A DNA stretch of 20,277 nt from GCA-003244245 sp035997545 (GTDB lineage: Bacteria; Actinomycetota; Actinomycetes; Mycobacteriales; Pseudonocardiaceae), in the NCBI GenBank assembly GCA_035997545.1, contig DASYIL010000127.1, positions 1 to 20,277 on the forward strand, given 5' to 3'. The translations under genes were made by a program, and so were the position numbers. A model generated the notes under the pieces. That model had not been told where the DNA came from. It saw only the letters and a list, made by a program, of their open reading frames with translations, and made no database searches. Positions 14,046 to 20,277 of this stretch are shown here, piece after piece (positions within the stretch are counted from its first letter, which is position 1; every line of letters starts with the position of its first letter).

Positions 14046-16217
14046 TCAGACTTTGTCGAGGAACTGGGCGCGTTCCTCGTCGAGCAGGTCAGCGGCCAGG
14101 CGGGCCAGCAACGGGTGTCCGGCGAGGTCGGGATCGGCTTCGACCAGCTGCTGGGCGGCTTCTCGGGCCTGCCCGATCAGGTCCTCGTCGCGCAGCAGCG
14201 ATAACAGCTTGAGCCCGGATCGGCGGCCGGATTGCACCGCGCCGAGCACGTCTCCCTCCCGGCGCAGCTCCAGATCCAACCGCGCCAGCTCGAACCCGTC
14301 GGTAGTCCGAGCCACAGCGTCCATCCGCTCCCGAGCGCCGGTGCCCTCCGGAGAGTCGGTCACCAACAGGCACAACCCGGGATGCGACCCCCGGCCCACC
14401 CGGCCACGCAACTGGTGCAGCTGGCTGACCCCGAACCGCTGCGCATCCATGATCACCATGACAGTGGCATTGGGCACATCCACCCCGACCTCCACGACAG
14501 TGGTGGCCACCAGCACGTCGATCTCGCCGGCGGTGAAGGCGCGCATCACGGCGTCCTTCTCCTCCCCCGGCAGCCGACCGTGCAATGCCCCCAGCCGCAG
14601 CCCGGCCAGCGGGCCCTCGGCGAGCTGCGGCACCAGGTCGAGCACCGCAATCGGCGGGCGGCCACTTCCATCCCCGTCGGAGGTGTCCTCGCCGGCCGCG
14701 TCCTCGCCGCCGATCCGGGGGCACACCACGTAGGCCTGCCTGCCCCCAGCGACCTCTTCGGTGATCCGCCGCCAGACCCGGTCCAGCCAGCCGGGCTTCT
14801 CCCCGACCGGCACCACCGTGGTGGAGATCGGTGAACGGCCACCCGGCAGCTCGCGCAGCGCGGAGACCTCCAGGTCGCCGTAGACGGTCATCGCGACGGT
14901 GCGTGGGATCGGCGTCGCGGTCATCACCAGTACGTGCGGGCTGGTGCCGTCGGCTGCTCTGCCCCGCAACGCGTCGCGCTGCTCGACGCCGAAGCGGTGC
15001 TGCTCGTCGACCACCACCATGCCCAGGTGGGCGAAGGACACCCGGTCCTGGATCAGGGCGTGGGTGCCGATCACGATCCCCGCCGCGCCGCAAGCCGCGT
15101 CCAGCAGGGCCTGCTTGCGGGCCCGGGCCGGCAGGGACCCGGTGAGCAGGGCGATCCGGGTGGACGCCTCGGCGGACCCCAGCTCGCCGGACCGGCCGAG
15201 ATCGCCGAGCATGTCCCGCAGGGACCGGGCGTGCTGCGCGGCGAGCACCTCGGTGGGCGCCAGCAGCACCGCTTGTCGCCCAGCGTCGACGACCTGCAAC
15301 ATCGCGCGCAACGCCACCACGGTCTTCCCGGATCCAACCTCACCTTGCAGCAGCCGGTTCATCGGGTGCGCGCCGGCCAGCTCGGCGGCCAGCAGCTCGC
15401 CCACCTCCCGCTGCCCGGCGGTCAAGGTGAAGGGCAACGCGGCGTCGAATGCGGCGGCCAGCCCACCGTCGCGGCGCGGGCAGGCTGGCGCGGGCCGCAG
15501 CGCCGCCTCCTGACGGCGCCGCGCGAGGGTGAGCTGCACCGCCATCGCCTCGTCCCACTTCAGCCGGCGCTGGGCAGCGGCGATCTCGGCCCGGTCGTCG
15601 GAGCGATGTATGGCCCGCAACGCGGCGGCCAGCCCCAAGAGCCTGTGCTGCGCGCGCAGCGACCGCGGCAGCGGGTCCGGCGGATCGTCCAGGACGTCGA
15701 AGACCTGGCGCGCGCAGAGCTGGATCGTCCAGGACGGCAGGTCCTTGGTGGCGGGATAGACCGGGATCAGTGGCCGGGAGAACTCCGCGAGCTCGTCCGC
15801 GTCGCCGTCGAGCAGTTGGTATCTCGGGTGGGTGAGCTGCAGGGTGCGTTTCTTGCCATACGTCGTCACCCGCCCCGCGAACAACGCCTTCCGGCCGCGG
15901 GTAAGCGTCTTGGGCAGGCGCCACTGGTTGAAGAAGGTGAGGTTGAGAGTGCGGCTGCCGTCCCAGATCACCGCGTTCTGGATGGTCCCCTTCTTAGTCT
16001 GCATGTCCCGTGAGGTGCAGCTCCGGACCTCGGCGACGACCGTGACGTCCTCCCCCGGCGTCAGACCCGCGATCGGGGTGAGCTGGCCCTGGTCAGCGTA
16101 GCGGCGGGGGTAGTGCCGCAGCAGGTCACCGACAGTGTGCATGTCCAGCTGCTCAGCCAGCAGCGTCGCCGACTTCGCACCGATCACCCGGTCCAGCGCA
16201 TCGTCCATCCCGGCCAC
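14046..16217 (-). CDS. recG: ATP-dependent DNA helicase RecG
   Basis: The 723-residue superfamily-2 helicase has an N-terminal wedge/OB domain with TPGEDVTVVAEV, then the helicase core: Walker A GEVGSGKT (292-299), DEQH (404-407), MTATPIPRT, LHGRLPGEEKD, ATTVVEVGVDVPNA and QLRGRVGRG. The C-terminal region LELRREGDVLGAVQSGRRSGLKLL is the translocation motif and end domain. RecG remodels stalled forks and Holliday junctions. The GTG at 16217 has GAGGAG about 8 bp upstream; an ATG three codons later is also possible. It diverges from rpmB. In many actinobacteria a DAK2-domain gene separates recG from rpmB; here it is absent. Confidence 0.96.
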   Translation of the reverse strand: MAGMDDALDRVIGAKSATLLAEQLDMHTVGDLLRHYPRRYADQGQLTPIAGLTPGEDVTVVAEVRSCTSRDMQTKKGTIQNAVIWDGSRTLNLTFFNQWRLPKTLTRGRKALFAGRVTTYGKKRTLQLTHPRYQLLDGDADELAEFSRPLIPVYPATKDLPSWTIQLCARQVFDVLDDPPDPLPRSLRAQHRLLGLAAALRAIHRSDDRAEIAAAQRRLKWDEAMAVQLTLARRRQEAALRPAPACPRRDGGLAAAFDAALPFTLTAGQREVGELLAAELAGAHPMNRLLQGEVGSGKTVVALRAMLQVVDAGRQAVLLAPTEVLAAQHARSLRDMLGDLGRSGELGSAEASTRIALLTGSLPARARKQALLDAACGAAGIVIGTHALIQDRVSFAHLGMVVVDEQHRFGVEQRDALRGRAADGTSPHVLVMTATPIPRTVAMTVYGDLEVSALRELPGGRSPISTTVVPVGEKPGWLDRVWRRITEEVAGGRQAYVVCPRIGGEDAAGEDTSDGDGSGRPPIAVLDLVPQLAEGPLAGLRLGALHGRLPGEEKDAVMRAFTAGEIDVLVATTVVEVGVDVPNATVMVIMDAQRFGVSQLHQLRGRVGRGSHPGLCLLVTDSPEGTGARERMDAVARTTDGFELARLDLELRREGDVLGAVQSGRRSGLKLLSLLRDEDLIGQAREAAQQLVEADPDLAGHPLLARLAADLLDEERAQFLDKV

Positions 16218-16281
16218 GGCTCACGCTCCTCCTCACCGCCTTCGTGCAGGCTGCGACGAGGTTACCCATCTCCTGCGACGT

Positions 16282-16309
16282 GCCCGGTGCGCAGCGCTGC
16301 GCACCGGGC
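16282..16309. promoter_or_regulatory. Perfect 28-bp palindrome between recG and rpmB
   Basis: GCCCGGTGCGCAGC is followed directly by its exact reverse complement GCTGCGCACCGGGC, with no spacer. GTTACCC occurs just outside on both sides in direct orientation (16261-16267 and 16311-16317). It lies 64 bp upstream of recG and 48 bp upstream of rpmB. It could be a dimeric regulator's operator, a terminator hairpin left from a lost gene, or an rpmB leader hairpin. There is no T-run after it. Confidence 0.6.
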
Positions 16310-16357
16310 CGTTACCCTTGCCGGGAACCCTCACGACGAACCCAGGGAGTGTCTGAC

Positions 16358-16549
16358 GTGGCTGCCGTGTGCGATGTCTGCGGCAAAGGACCGGGCTTCG
16401 GCATGTCGGTCTCGCACTCGCACCGGCGGACCCACCGCCGGTGGAACCCGAACATCCAGACCGTCCGGGCGAGGATCGGCGCCAGCGCACGTCGACGCCT
16501 GAACGTCTGCACCTCCTGCCTCAAAGCAGGCAAGGTCACCCGCGGCTGA
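16358..16549 (+). CDS. rpmB: 50S ribosomal protein L28 (zinc-binding form)
   Basis: The protein has 63 residues, the usual L28 size. VAAVCDVCGKGPGFGMSVSHSHRRTHRRWNPNIQTVR is the family signature, and CDVC together with CTSC gives the four cysteines of the zinc-ribbon type. The GTG at 16358 is chosen over upstream in-frame starts because AGGGAG lies 8 bp before it and it matches the family start. It is a structural component of the large ribosomal subunit. It diverges from recG and converges with ung. Confidence 0.95.
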   Translation: MAAVCDVCGKGPGFGMSVSHSHRRTHRRWNPNIQTVRARIGASARRRLNVCTSCLKAGKVTRG

Positions 16550-16556
16550 TCCGTTC

Positions 16557-16622
16557 CCGCGTTCTGGATAGAGGCTGCGGTTATTCCGCCACTGGTTGCT
16601 GCAGTTTGCATCCAGAACGCGG
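16557..16622. terminator. Inverted repeat between convergent rpmB and ung
   Basis: CCGCGTTCTGGAT (16557-16569) is repeated exactly in reverse complement at 16610-16622, with 40 bp between. Inside, GCGG-TTATT-CCGC can form a small inner hairpin. It starts 8 bp after the rpmB stop and ends 9 bp before the ung stop, so a two-way terminator or a cruciform is likely. The long arms and short interior also resemble a tiny inverted-repeat element. No target-site duplication is evident. Confidence 0.5.
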
Positions 16623-16630
16623 AAGAGGCA

Positions 16631-17308
16631 TCAGGGCAGCGTCCAGTCCAGTGGGTCGGCTCCCAATTCCGCTAGCAGGGTGTTGGTTTGGCTGAACGGG
16701 CGAGAGCCGAAGAACCCGCGGTCGGCTGACATCGGCGACGGGTGCGCGGATTCGATGCACGGCACGTCGGAGAGCATCGGACACAGGGTACGCGCGTCCC
16801 GGCCCCACAGGATCGCTACCAGCGGCTGCGCCGGACGCGCCACCAGCGCACGGATGGCCTGCTCGGTGACCTGCTCCCAGCCCTGGCCGCGGTGCGAGCC
16901 CGGGCGACCAGGTTCCACCGTGAGCACTCTGTTGAGCAGCAGCACACCGCGCTCGGCCCACGGGCTGAGGTCCCCGTTGGACGGGGTGGGCAGCCCGAGG
17001 TCGTCGCTGTACTCCCGGAAGATGTTGGCCAGGCTGCGCGGTAATGGACGGACATCCGGCTCGACCGAAAACGACAGCCCCACCGCGTGACCCGGGGTCG
17101 GGTAGGGGTCCTGGCCGACGATGAGCACCCGCACCCGGTCGAAGGGCTGGGTGAAGGCCCGCAGGATGTTCGGCCCAGATGGCAGGTAGCGCCGCCCCGC
17201 GGCGACCTCGTCCCGGAGAAACCTCCCGGCGGCGGTGATCTGCTCGGCCACCGGGGCCAGCGCACCGGCCCAGCCGGCTTCCACGATCTCGTCCACAGCT
17301 GCGGGCAC
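16631..17308 (-). CDS. ung: Uracil-DNA glycosylase, family 1
   Basis: From the GTG at 17308 the protein has 225 residues, the usual actinobacterial length. The catalytic water-activating motif is GQDPYP (65-70, Asp67), followed by TPGHAVGLSF; LLLNRVLTV, LVAILWG and HPSPMSA (189-195, His189) complete the active site. Many homologues have HPSPLSA, so Met replaces Leu. It excises uracil from DNA to start base-excision repair. The frame is open up to a GTG at 17392 immediately after the thiL stop, but the extra 28 residues (rich in S, R and P) are not family-like, and AAGG about 9 bp before 17308 supports the shorter form. Confidence 0.93.
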   Translation of the reverse strand: MPAAVDEIVEAGWAGALAPVAEQITAAGRFLRDEVAAGRRYLPSGPNILRAFTQPFDRVRVLIVGQDPYPTPGHAVGLSFSVEPDVRPLPRSLANIFREYSDDLGLPTPSNGDLSPWAERGVLLLNRVLTVEPGRPGSHRGQGWEQVTEQAIRALVARPAQPLVAILWGRDARTLCPMLSDVPCIESAHPSPMSADRGFFGSRPFSQTNTLLAELGADPLDWTLP

Positions 17309-17392
17309 AGTCCGCGACCTTATCGAGCGGTCAGCGGGAGGGCTGCACCGCCACCGGGAGAAGCTTGCCGAAGCAGCGGATCCGCGGGCCAC

Positions 17393-18388
17393 TCATGAGG
17401 TGAAGTGGGCCCAGCCCGCCGGACCCTCGTAGGGCGCGCCGTCGACGGTCACGCCGCGGCCCTCCCGGACCCTACCGAGCGCGGCCCAGCCTGCGGGCAG
17501 CGCGACCCCGGCAGGGAAGCTCGCCAGCAGCGCGTGGTCCTCCCCCCCGGTGAGCACCCAGTGCCGCACGTCGGCGCCCAGCGCTGAGGCCACCTCGACC
17601 AGCCTGCTAGGCACCGGCATCGCCGCCGAGTCGATGTCGATGCCGACGCCGGAGGCATCCGCAAGGTGCCCAGCGTCGGCGAGCAAGCCATCCGAGACGT
17701 CGATCATCGCAGTGGCGCCCGCCGCAGCGGCCTGCGGGCCGGCGCGGTAGGGAGGCTCCGGGACGCGATGTGCACCCACCACCGCCAGCGGAGATCGGAA
17801 CCCGCGGCGCAGCACGGCGAGACCCGCCGCGGACCAGCCCAACCTTCCGCACAGCCCGAGCACATCTCCCGCCCGGGCACCACCTCTGGTGACCGGCGCC
17901 CTGCCTTGCAGGTCGCCCAGCGCGGTCAGCGACACGACCAGCTCAGCCGAGCTGGCCACATCCCCACCGACGATGCCCACGCCAGCCTGCCCGGCCTCCT
18001 CCCACATCCCGTCAGCAAGATCATCCACAGTGGACAGGGAGGTGCGCCCGGGCACAGCCAGGCCGACGACCAGCCCGGTGGGCACCGCACCCATCGCCGC
18101 CACGTCTGCCAGGTTGGCGGCCACTGCCTTGCGTCCGACCTGGTGCGGCGTGGACCAGTCCAGCCGGAAGTGCACCCCTTCGACGAGCATGTCGGTGCTC
18201 ACCACCACCCGACCGTCCGCAGCGGCCAGCACCGCGGCGTCATCCCCTGGGCCGAGCAGTGTGGCCGGCGCCAACCCCCGTCCCGCGGTGACCCGGGCGA
18301 TCAGCCCGAACTCGCCCAGGTCCGCCACCGTGCCCACGTCGGACGGCGGCGGATCCGGTGTGGTACCTCCGGCAGGACACACGATCAC
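17393..18388 (-). CDS. thiL: Thiamine-monophosphate kinase
   Basis: The 331-residue protein of the PurM-like ATP-binding superfamily has GPGDDAA (46-52), STDMLVEGVHFRLDW (64-78), GRKAVAANLADVAAMGA, VGGDVASS (140-147), DVSDGL (230-235) and LTGGEDHALLA. It phosphorylates thiamine monophosphate to thiamine diphosphate, the last step of the pathway. The GTG at 18388 gives a roughly 20-residue proline-rich tail before VADLGEFGLIARV; a later GTG at residue 18 is possible but lacks a good ribosome binding site. ung lies downstream on the same strand. It diverges from the AsnC-like gene across 64 bp. Confidence 0.94.
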   Translation of the reverse strand: MIVCPAGGTTPDPPPSDVGTVADLGEFGLIARVTAGRGLAPATLLGPGDDAAVLAAADGRVVVSTDMLVEGVHFRLDWSTPHQVGRKAVAANLADVAAMGAVPTGLVVGLAVPGRTSLSTVDDLADGMWEEAGQAGVGIVGGDVASSAELVVSLTALGDLQGRAPVTRGGARAGDVLGLCGRLGWSAAGLAVLRRGFRSPLAVVGAHRVPEPPYRAGPQAAAAGATAMIDVSDGLLADAGHLADASGVGIDIDSAAMPVPSRLVEVASALGADVRHWVLTGGEDHALLASFPAGVALPAGWAALGRVREGRGVTVDGAPYEGPAGWAHFTS

Positions 18389-18401
18389 ATCCCCGATCCA
18401 C

Positions 18402-18420
18402 GGTAGGTTTTGTTCCTACC
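18402..18420. promoter_or_regulatory. Dyad in the thiL / AsnC-like divergent intergenic region
   Basis: GGTAGG-TTTTGTT-CCTACC is a 6-bp inverted repeat in the middle of the 64-bp divergent gap. As this is between two starts it is better placed as an operator than a terminator. The binding protein is unknown. Confidence 0.35.
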
Positions 18421-18452
18421 CCGATAGAGTTGACAATACGAAGGGCCACGCC

Positions 18453-18689
18453 GTGGTTCAGGCATACATCCTCATCCAGACCGAGGCCGGCAAGGCGGCC
18501 GCCGTGGCCGCAGCGGTGGCGAGCCTGCCCGGTGTCGCGACCGCGGAGGACGTCACCGGCCCCTACGACGTGATCGTGCGGGCAGAGGCCGCCGATGTGG
18601 ACCAGTTGGGTCAGCTCGTGGTGGCCGGGGTGCAGAAGGTGGACGGCATCACCCGCACGCTGACCTGTCCCGTCGTACACCTGTCCTGA
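18453..18689 (+). CDS. Stand-alone Lrp/AsnC ligand-binding-domain protein, 78 aa
   Basis: The GTG at 18453 has AAGGG 7 bp upstream. The whole protein is one RAM/ACT-like domain: VQAYILIQTEAGKAAAVAAAVASLPGVATAEDVTGPYDVIVRAEAADVDQLGQLVV...VDGITRTLTCPVVHLS. The DNA-binding helix-turn-helix of Lrp/AsnC regulators is absent, as in other known single-domain members. Such proteins assemble into oligomers and may bind amino acids. The role in this locus is unknown. The DUF3515 gene begins 2 bp after its stop, so they form one transcript. Confidence 0.9.
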   Translation: MVQAYILIQTEAGKAAAVAAAVASLPGVATAEDVTGPYDVIVRAEAADVDQLGQLVVAGVQKVDGITRTLTCPVVHLS

Positions 18690-18691
18690 CG

Positions 18692-19243
18692 GTGGTCGAG
18701 GTCGGGCAGTCAGACAGCACCCCGGCGGCGAGCATCCGGCGCTGGCTGCTCGGGATCGCGCTGGCCCTGCCGGTAGCGCTCGTGGTGGGGGTGCTCGTCG
18801 TCGCCGCACTGGTGCGAGGCCAGCCCCAGGGTCCGGTGCGACTAGCCGTCGTCCCGGCTCCCGCGGCCGGCTCGACGGACTGCGCGCGGCTGCTAGCCGC
18901 CCTGCCCGAGAAGCTGGACGGGGGCATGCAAGACGCCCTGGAACGTCGGCAGCTGGCCAGCCCGGCCCCCGCGGGCGCTGCTGCTTGGGGTGAGCCGCCG
19001 GTGGTGCTGCGCTGCGGGCTCGACCGGCCTGCCGACCTTACTGCGACCTCGCGGCTGCTGGCCGTATCCGGAGTGCAGCTCCTCGAACTTCCCAACCCTG
19101 GCACGAGTACCTGGGTCGTGGTGGACCGACCTGTCTACGTCGTGGTCGACCTGCCCCCGGTCACCGGCAGCGGGCCGCTGCAGCAGATCGCCACCGTGAT
19201 CACGAACACCCTGCCGCGGCGCGACGTGGACGTCCCGCGCTGA
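18692..19243 (+). CDS. DUF3515 family membrane-anchored protein
   Basis: The 183-residue protein has one N-terminal transmembrane segment (about residues 19-41, LLGIALALPVALVVGVLVVAALV) and an extracytoplasmic domain with TDCARLLAALPEKLDGG, PPVVLRCGLDRP and STWVVVDRPVYVVVDLP, characteristic of DUF3515. Cys64 and Cys108 could form a disulfide. The function of the family is not known to me. The GTG start lies 2 bp after the AsnC-like stop. It converges with the DUF742 gene, 6 bp between stops. Confidence 0.88.
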   Translation: MVEVGQSDSTPAASIRRWLLGIALALPVALVVGVLVVAALVRGQPQGPVRLAVVPAPAAGSTDCARLLAALPEKLDGGMQDALERRQLASPAPAGAAAWGEPPVVLRCGLDRPADLTATSRLLAVSGVQLLELPNPGTSTWVVVDRPVYVVVDLPPVTGSGPLQQIATVITNTLPRRDVDVPR

Positions 19244-19249
19244 CCCGGG

Positions 19250-19873
19250 CTAGAGCCGGTGCAGCCCGGCCAGCACTCGCTTCATCAGCGACAGGTCAGG
19301 TGGGCTGCCGGATGCCGTCGGATTGCGGTGCGCGCGCATCAAGCCGTTGTCAATCATGTCGGCGAGCAGCACGCGAACCACCCCCAGCGGCAGCGCGAGC
19401 AGGGCCGCGATCTCGGCGACCGAGCGGACGTGCACACACAGCCGCGCGATAGCCGTGTGCTCTGCCGAGTGAATCGTTGTTACATCTCGACCCGCGTCGC
19501 TGGTGGACACCAGCGTCTCGACGGCAAGGTCCTGCGCCGGCCGGGTGCGGCCCCGGGTCCAGGTGTATGGACGGACGGCGAACCGGAAGTCCTCCGGCTC
19601 AACCCATCCGTCACCCGTCTCGGCGACCGCCACACCCGTGGGAGGCTCGACCGCGTCGCCAGCGGCCTCGGTGGGTTCATCGACGCCGACGACGTCACGA
19701 TCTGGTTGCGCGTGCCGGGCCCGATAACCGCCCTGGCTCTGATCCAGTGCGATGTCGTCGAGCCCGTCGATCAACATCACGCTCTGATCACCGGCGGGAT
19801 CACCGCTGCCGTTGCCTCCGAATGAGTCGAACAATTGCGATGCCTCCGCTCCAGCCGCCGGGACTGTACGCAC
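19250..19873 (-). CDS. DUF742 family protein (conservon-type, winged-helix-like)
   Basis: The 207-residue product has an acidic, low-complexity first half (GDPAGDQSVMLIDGLDDIALDQSQ). The second half (about 100-207) matches DUF742: VRPYTWTRGRTRPAQDLAVETLVST, ARLCVHVRSVAEIAALLALPLGVVRVLLADMIDNGLMRAH and the C-terminal LMKRVLAGLHRL. In actinobacteria DUF742 proteins are usually encoded in conservons with a sensor kinase-like protein, a roadblock/LC7 protein and a GTPase. None of these are in the window, so this looks like an orphan. The frame starts at GTG 19873. A TTG at 19834 with GGAGCGGAGG about 8 bp upstream is an attractive alternative start giving 194 residues. Confidence 0.85.
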   Translation of the reverse strand: MRTVPAAGAEASQLFDSFGGNGSGDPAGDQSVMLIDGLDDIALDQSQGGYRARHAQPDRDVVGVDEPTEAAGDAVEPPTGVAVAETGDGWVEPEDFRFAVRPYTWTRGRTRPAQDLAVETLVSTSDAGRDVTTIHSAEHTAIARLCVHVRSVAEIAALLALPLGVVRVLLADMIDNGLMRAHRNPTASGSPPDLSLMKRVLAGLHRL

Positions 19874-20023
19874 CGCCGAGAGCGTGGACGCAGTGGCCCG
19901 GCTCCGTACGTGCGAGGCACGCCCACTCCGATACGAGCGGGGCCCCGTCCTCCTAACTAGCCCTTCATGAATAGGACGCTGGAGTTCACCCGATGGGAGC
20001 AGCGGCCCTGAACGATCAACGGT
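19874..20023. other. Gap between DUF742 gene and ddl, no gene seen
   Basis: No gene is seen in these 150 bp. CTGAAC and GTTCAG (20008-20013 and 20022-20027, 8-nt loop) can pair across the ddl stop and might act as a weak terminator. The promoter of the DUF742 gene should lie here, but no clear elements could be fixed. Confidence 0.35.
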
Positions 20024-20277
20024 TCAGCGCAGCCCGGTACCCCGGGCCACCGCGGTGTCGATCAATGTGGACAGCAAAGTGGGGTAGTCCACGCCAGTCA
20101 CTGCCCACATCCTGGGATACATCGAGATTGGTGTGAAACCGGGCATCGTGTTGATCTCGTTGACGGTCAACGCGCCGTCCGCTCCGACGAAGAAGTCGAC
20201 CCGAGCAAGACCTTGGCAATCCAGCGACCGGAACGCCGAAACGGCCATCGCCCGCAGTTCGGCGGTGATGTCGTCAT
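20024..20277 (-). CDS. ddl: D-alanine--D-alanine ligase, C-terminal end only
   Basis: The last 84 residues of the frame are present; the rest lies beyond the window. CQGLARVDFFVGADGALTVNEINTMPGFTPISMYPRMW is the ATP-grasp C-terminus, where the Asp in ARVDFF and the Glu and Asn in NEINTMPG bind magnesium and the phosphates. VDYPTLLSTLIDTAV follows, as in family members. The enzyme makes the D-Ala-D-Ala dipeptide for peptidoglycan and acts in the cytoplasm. A ddl gene near DUF3515 and thiL matches the order I recall in mycobacteria. Confidence 0.93.
   Translation of the reverse strand, partial: DDITAELRAMAVSAFRSLDCQGLARVDFFVGADGALTVNEINTMPGFTPISMYPRMWAVTGVDYPTLLSTLIDTAVARGTGLR

Noticed and set aside
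14934..16013. 359-residue plus-strand frame opposite recG
   Set aside because: Antisense shadow of recG; glutamine, glycine and arginine rich with no domain.
17309..17392. 28-residue N-terminal extension of Ung
   Set aside because: Not family-like, no ribosome binding site at the upstream GTG, and the shorter form matches the normal length.
19874..20023. Possible small RNA or tRNA in the gap beside ddl
   Set aside because: No cloverleaf or conserved tRNA boxes could be traced; only a 6-bp hairpin is visible.

Overview
The window is high-GC actinobacterial DNA, probably from a member of the Pseudonocardiaceae or a close relative. The grounds are strong G/C bias at third codon positions, frequent GTG starts, SARP-type regulators, and a right-hand gene order (recG, rpmB, ung, thiL, AsnC-like, DUF3515, ddl) that resembles the one I recall from mycobacteria and other Actinobacteria. 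The family-level assignment is inference, because there is no rRNA in the window.

Left part (1-5060): two very similar SARP/BTAD regulators with TPR-type C-termini lie in tandem on the minus strand. One is cut by the window edge (1-1335) and one is complete (2175-4424). Between them are a collapsed third copy (about 1590-1684) and an 80-residue plus-strand gene of unknown function (1871-2113). The starts of both regulators and of the remnant are each preceded, at 17-18 bp, by three heptamers repeating every 11 bp, the geometry of SARP binding sites. To the right are a scrap of a CoA-ligase gene, a possible scrap of an enoyl-CoA hydratase gene, and small tandem duplications.

Middle part (5063-10990): a secreted gamma-glutamyltransferase gene (plus) converges with a complete high-affinity phosphate transporter operon, pstS-pstC-pstA-pstB (minus). 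A PHO-box-like array of three 11-mers lies upstream of pstS. Between pstC and pstA, a duplication of the pstA start has made a 13-codon mini-ORF that overlaps both neighbours.

Decay island (10989-14030): one intact small gene of unknown function is followed by three broken genes in a row. These are a helix-turn-helix/TPR-like regulator with three frameshifts, a 6-phosphogluconate-dehydrogenase-like NAD(P)-binding protein with an internal deletion, and a Uma2-family nuclease with an internal deletion.

Right part (14046-20277): housekeeping genes. recG (minus) and rpmB (plus) diverge across a perfect 28-bp palindrome. rpmB and ung converge across a 13-bp inverted repeat. ung and thiL are on the minus strand. 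A stand-alone AsnC ligand-binding-domain protein and a DUF3515 membrane protein form a plus-strand pair divergent from thiL. A DUF742 protein and the 3' end of ddl, both minus, close the window. No tRNA, rRNA, CRISPR array or intact insertion sequence was seen.

No clear new multi-gene system is evident. The most unusual items are the triplicated SARP-box/regulator arrangement, the pstC-pstA mini-ORF, the recG/rpmB palindrome and the run of pseudogenes.
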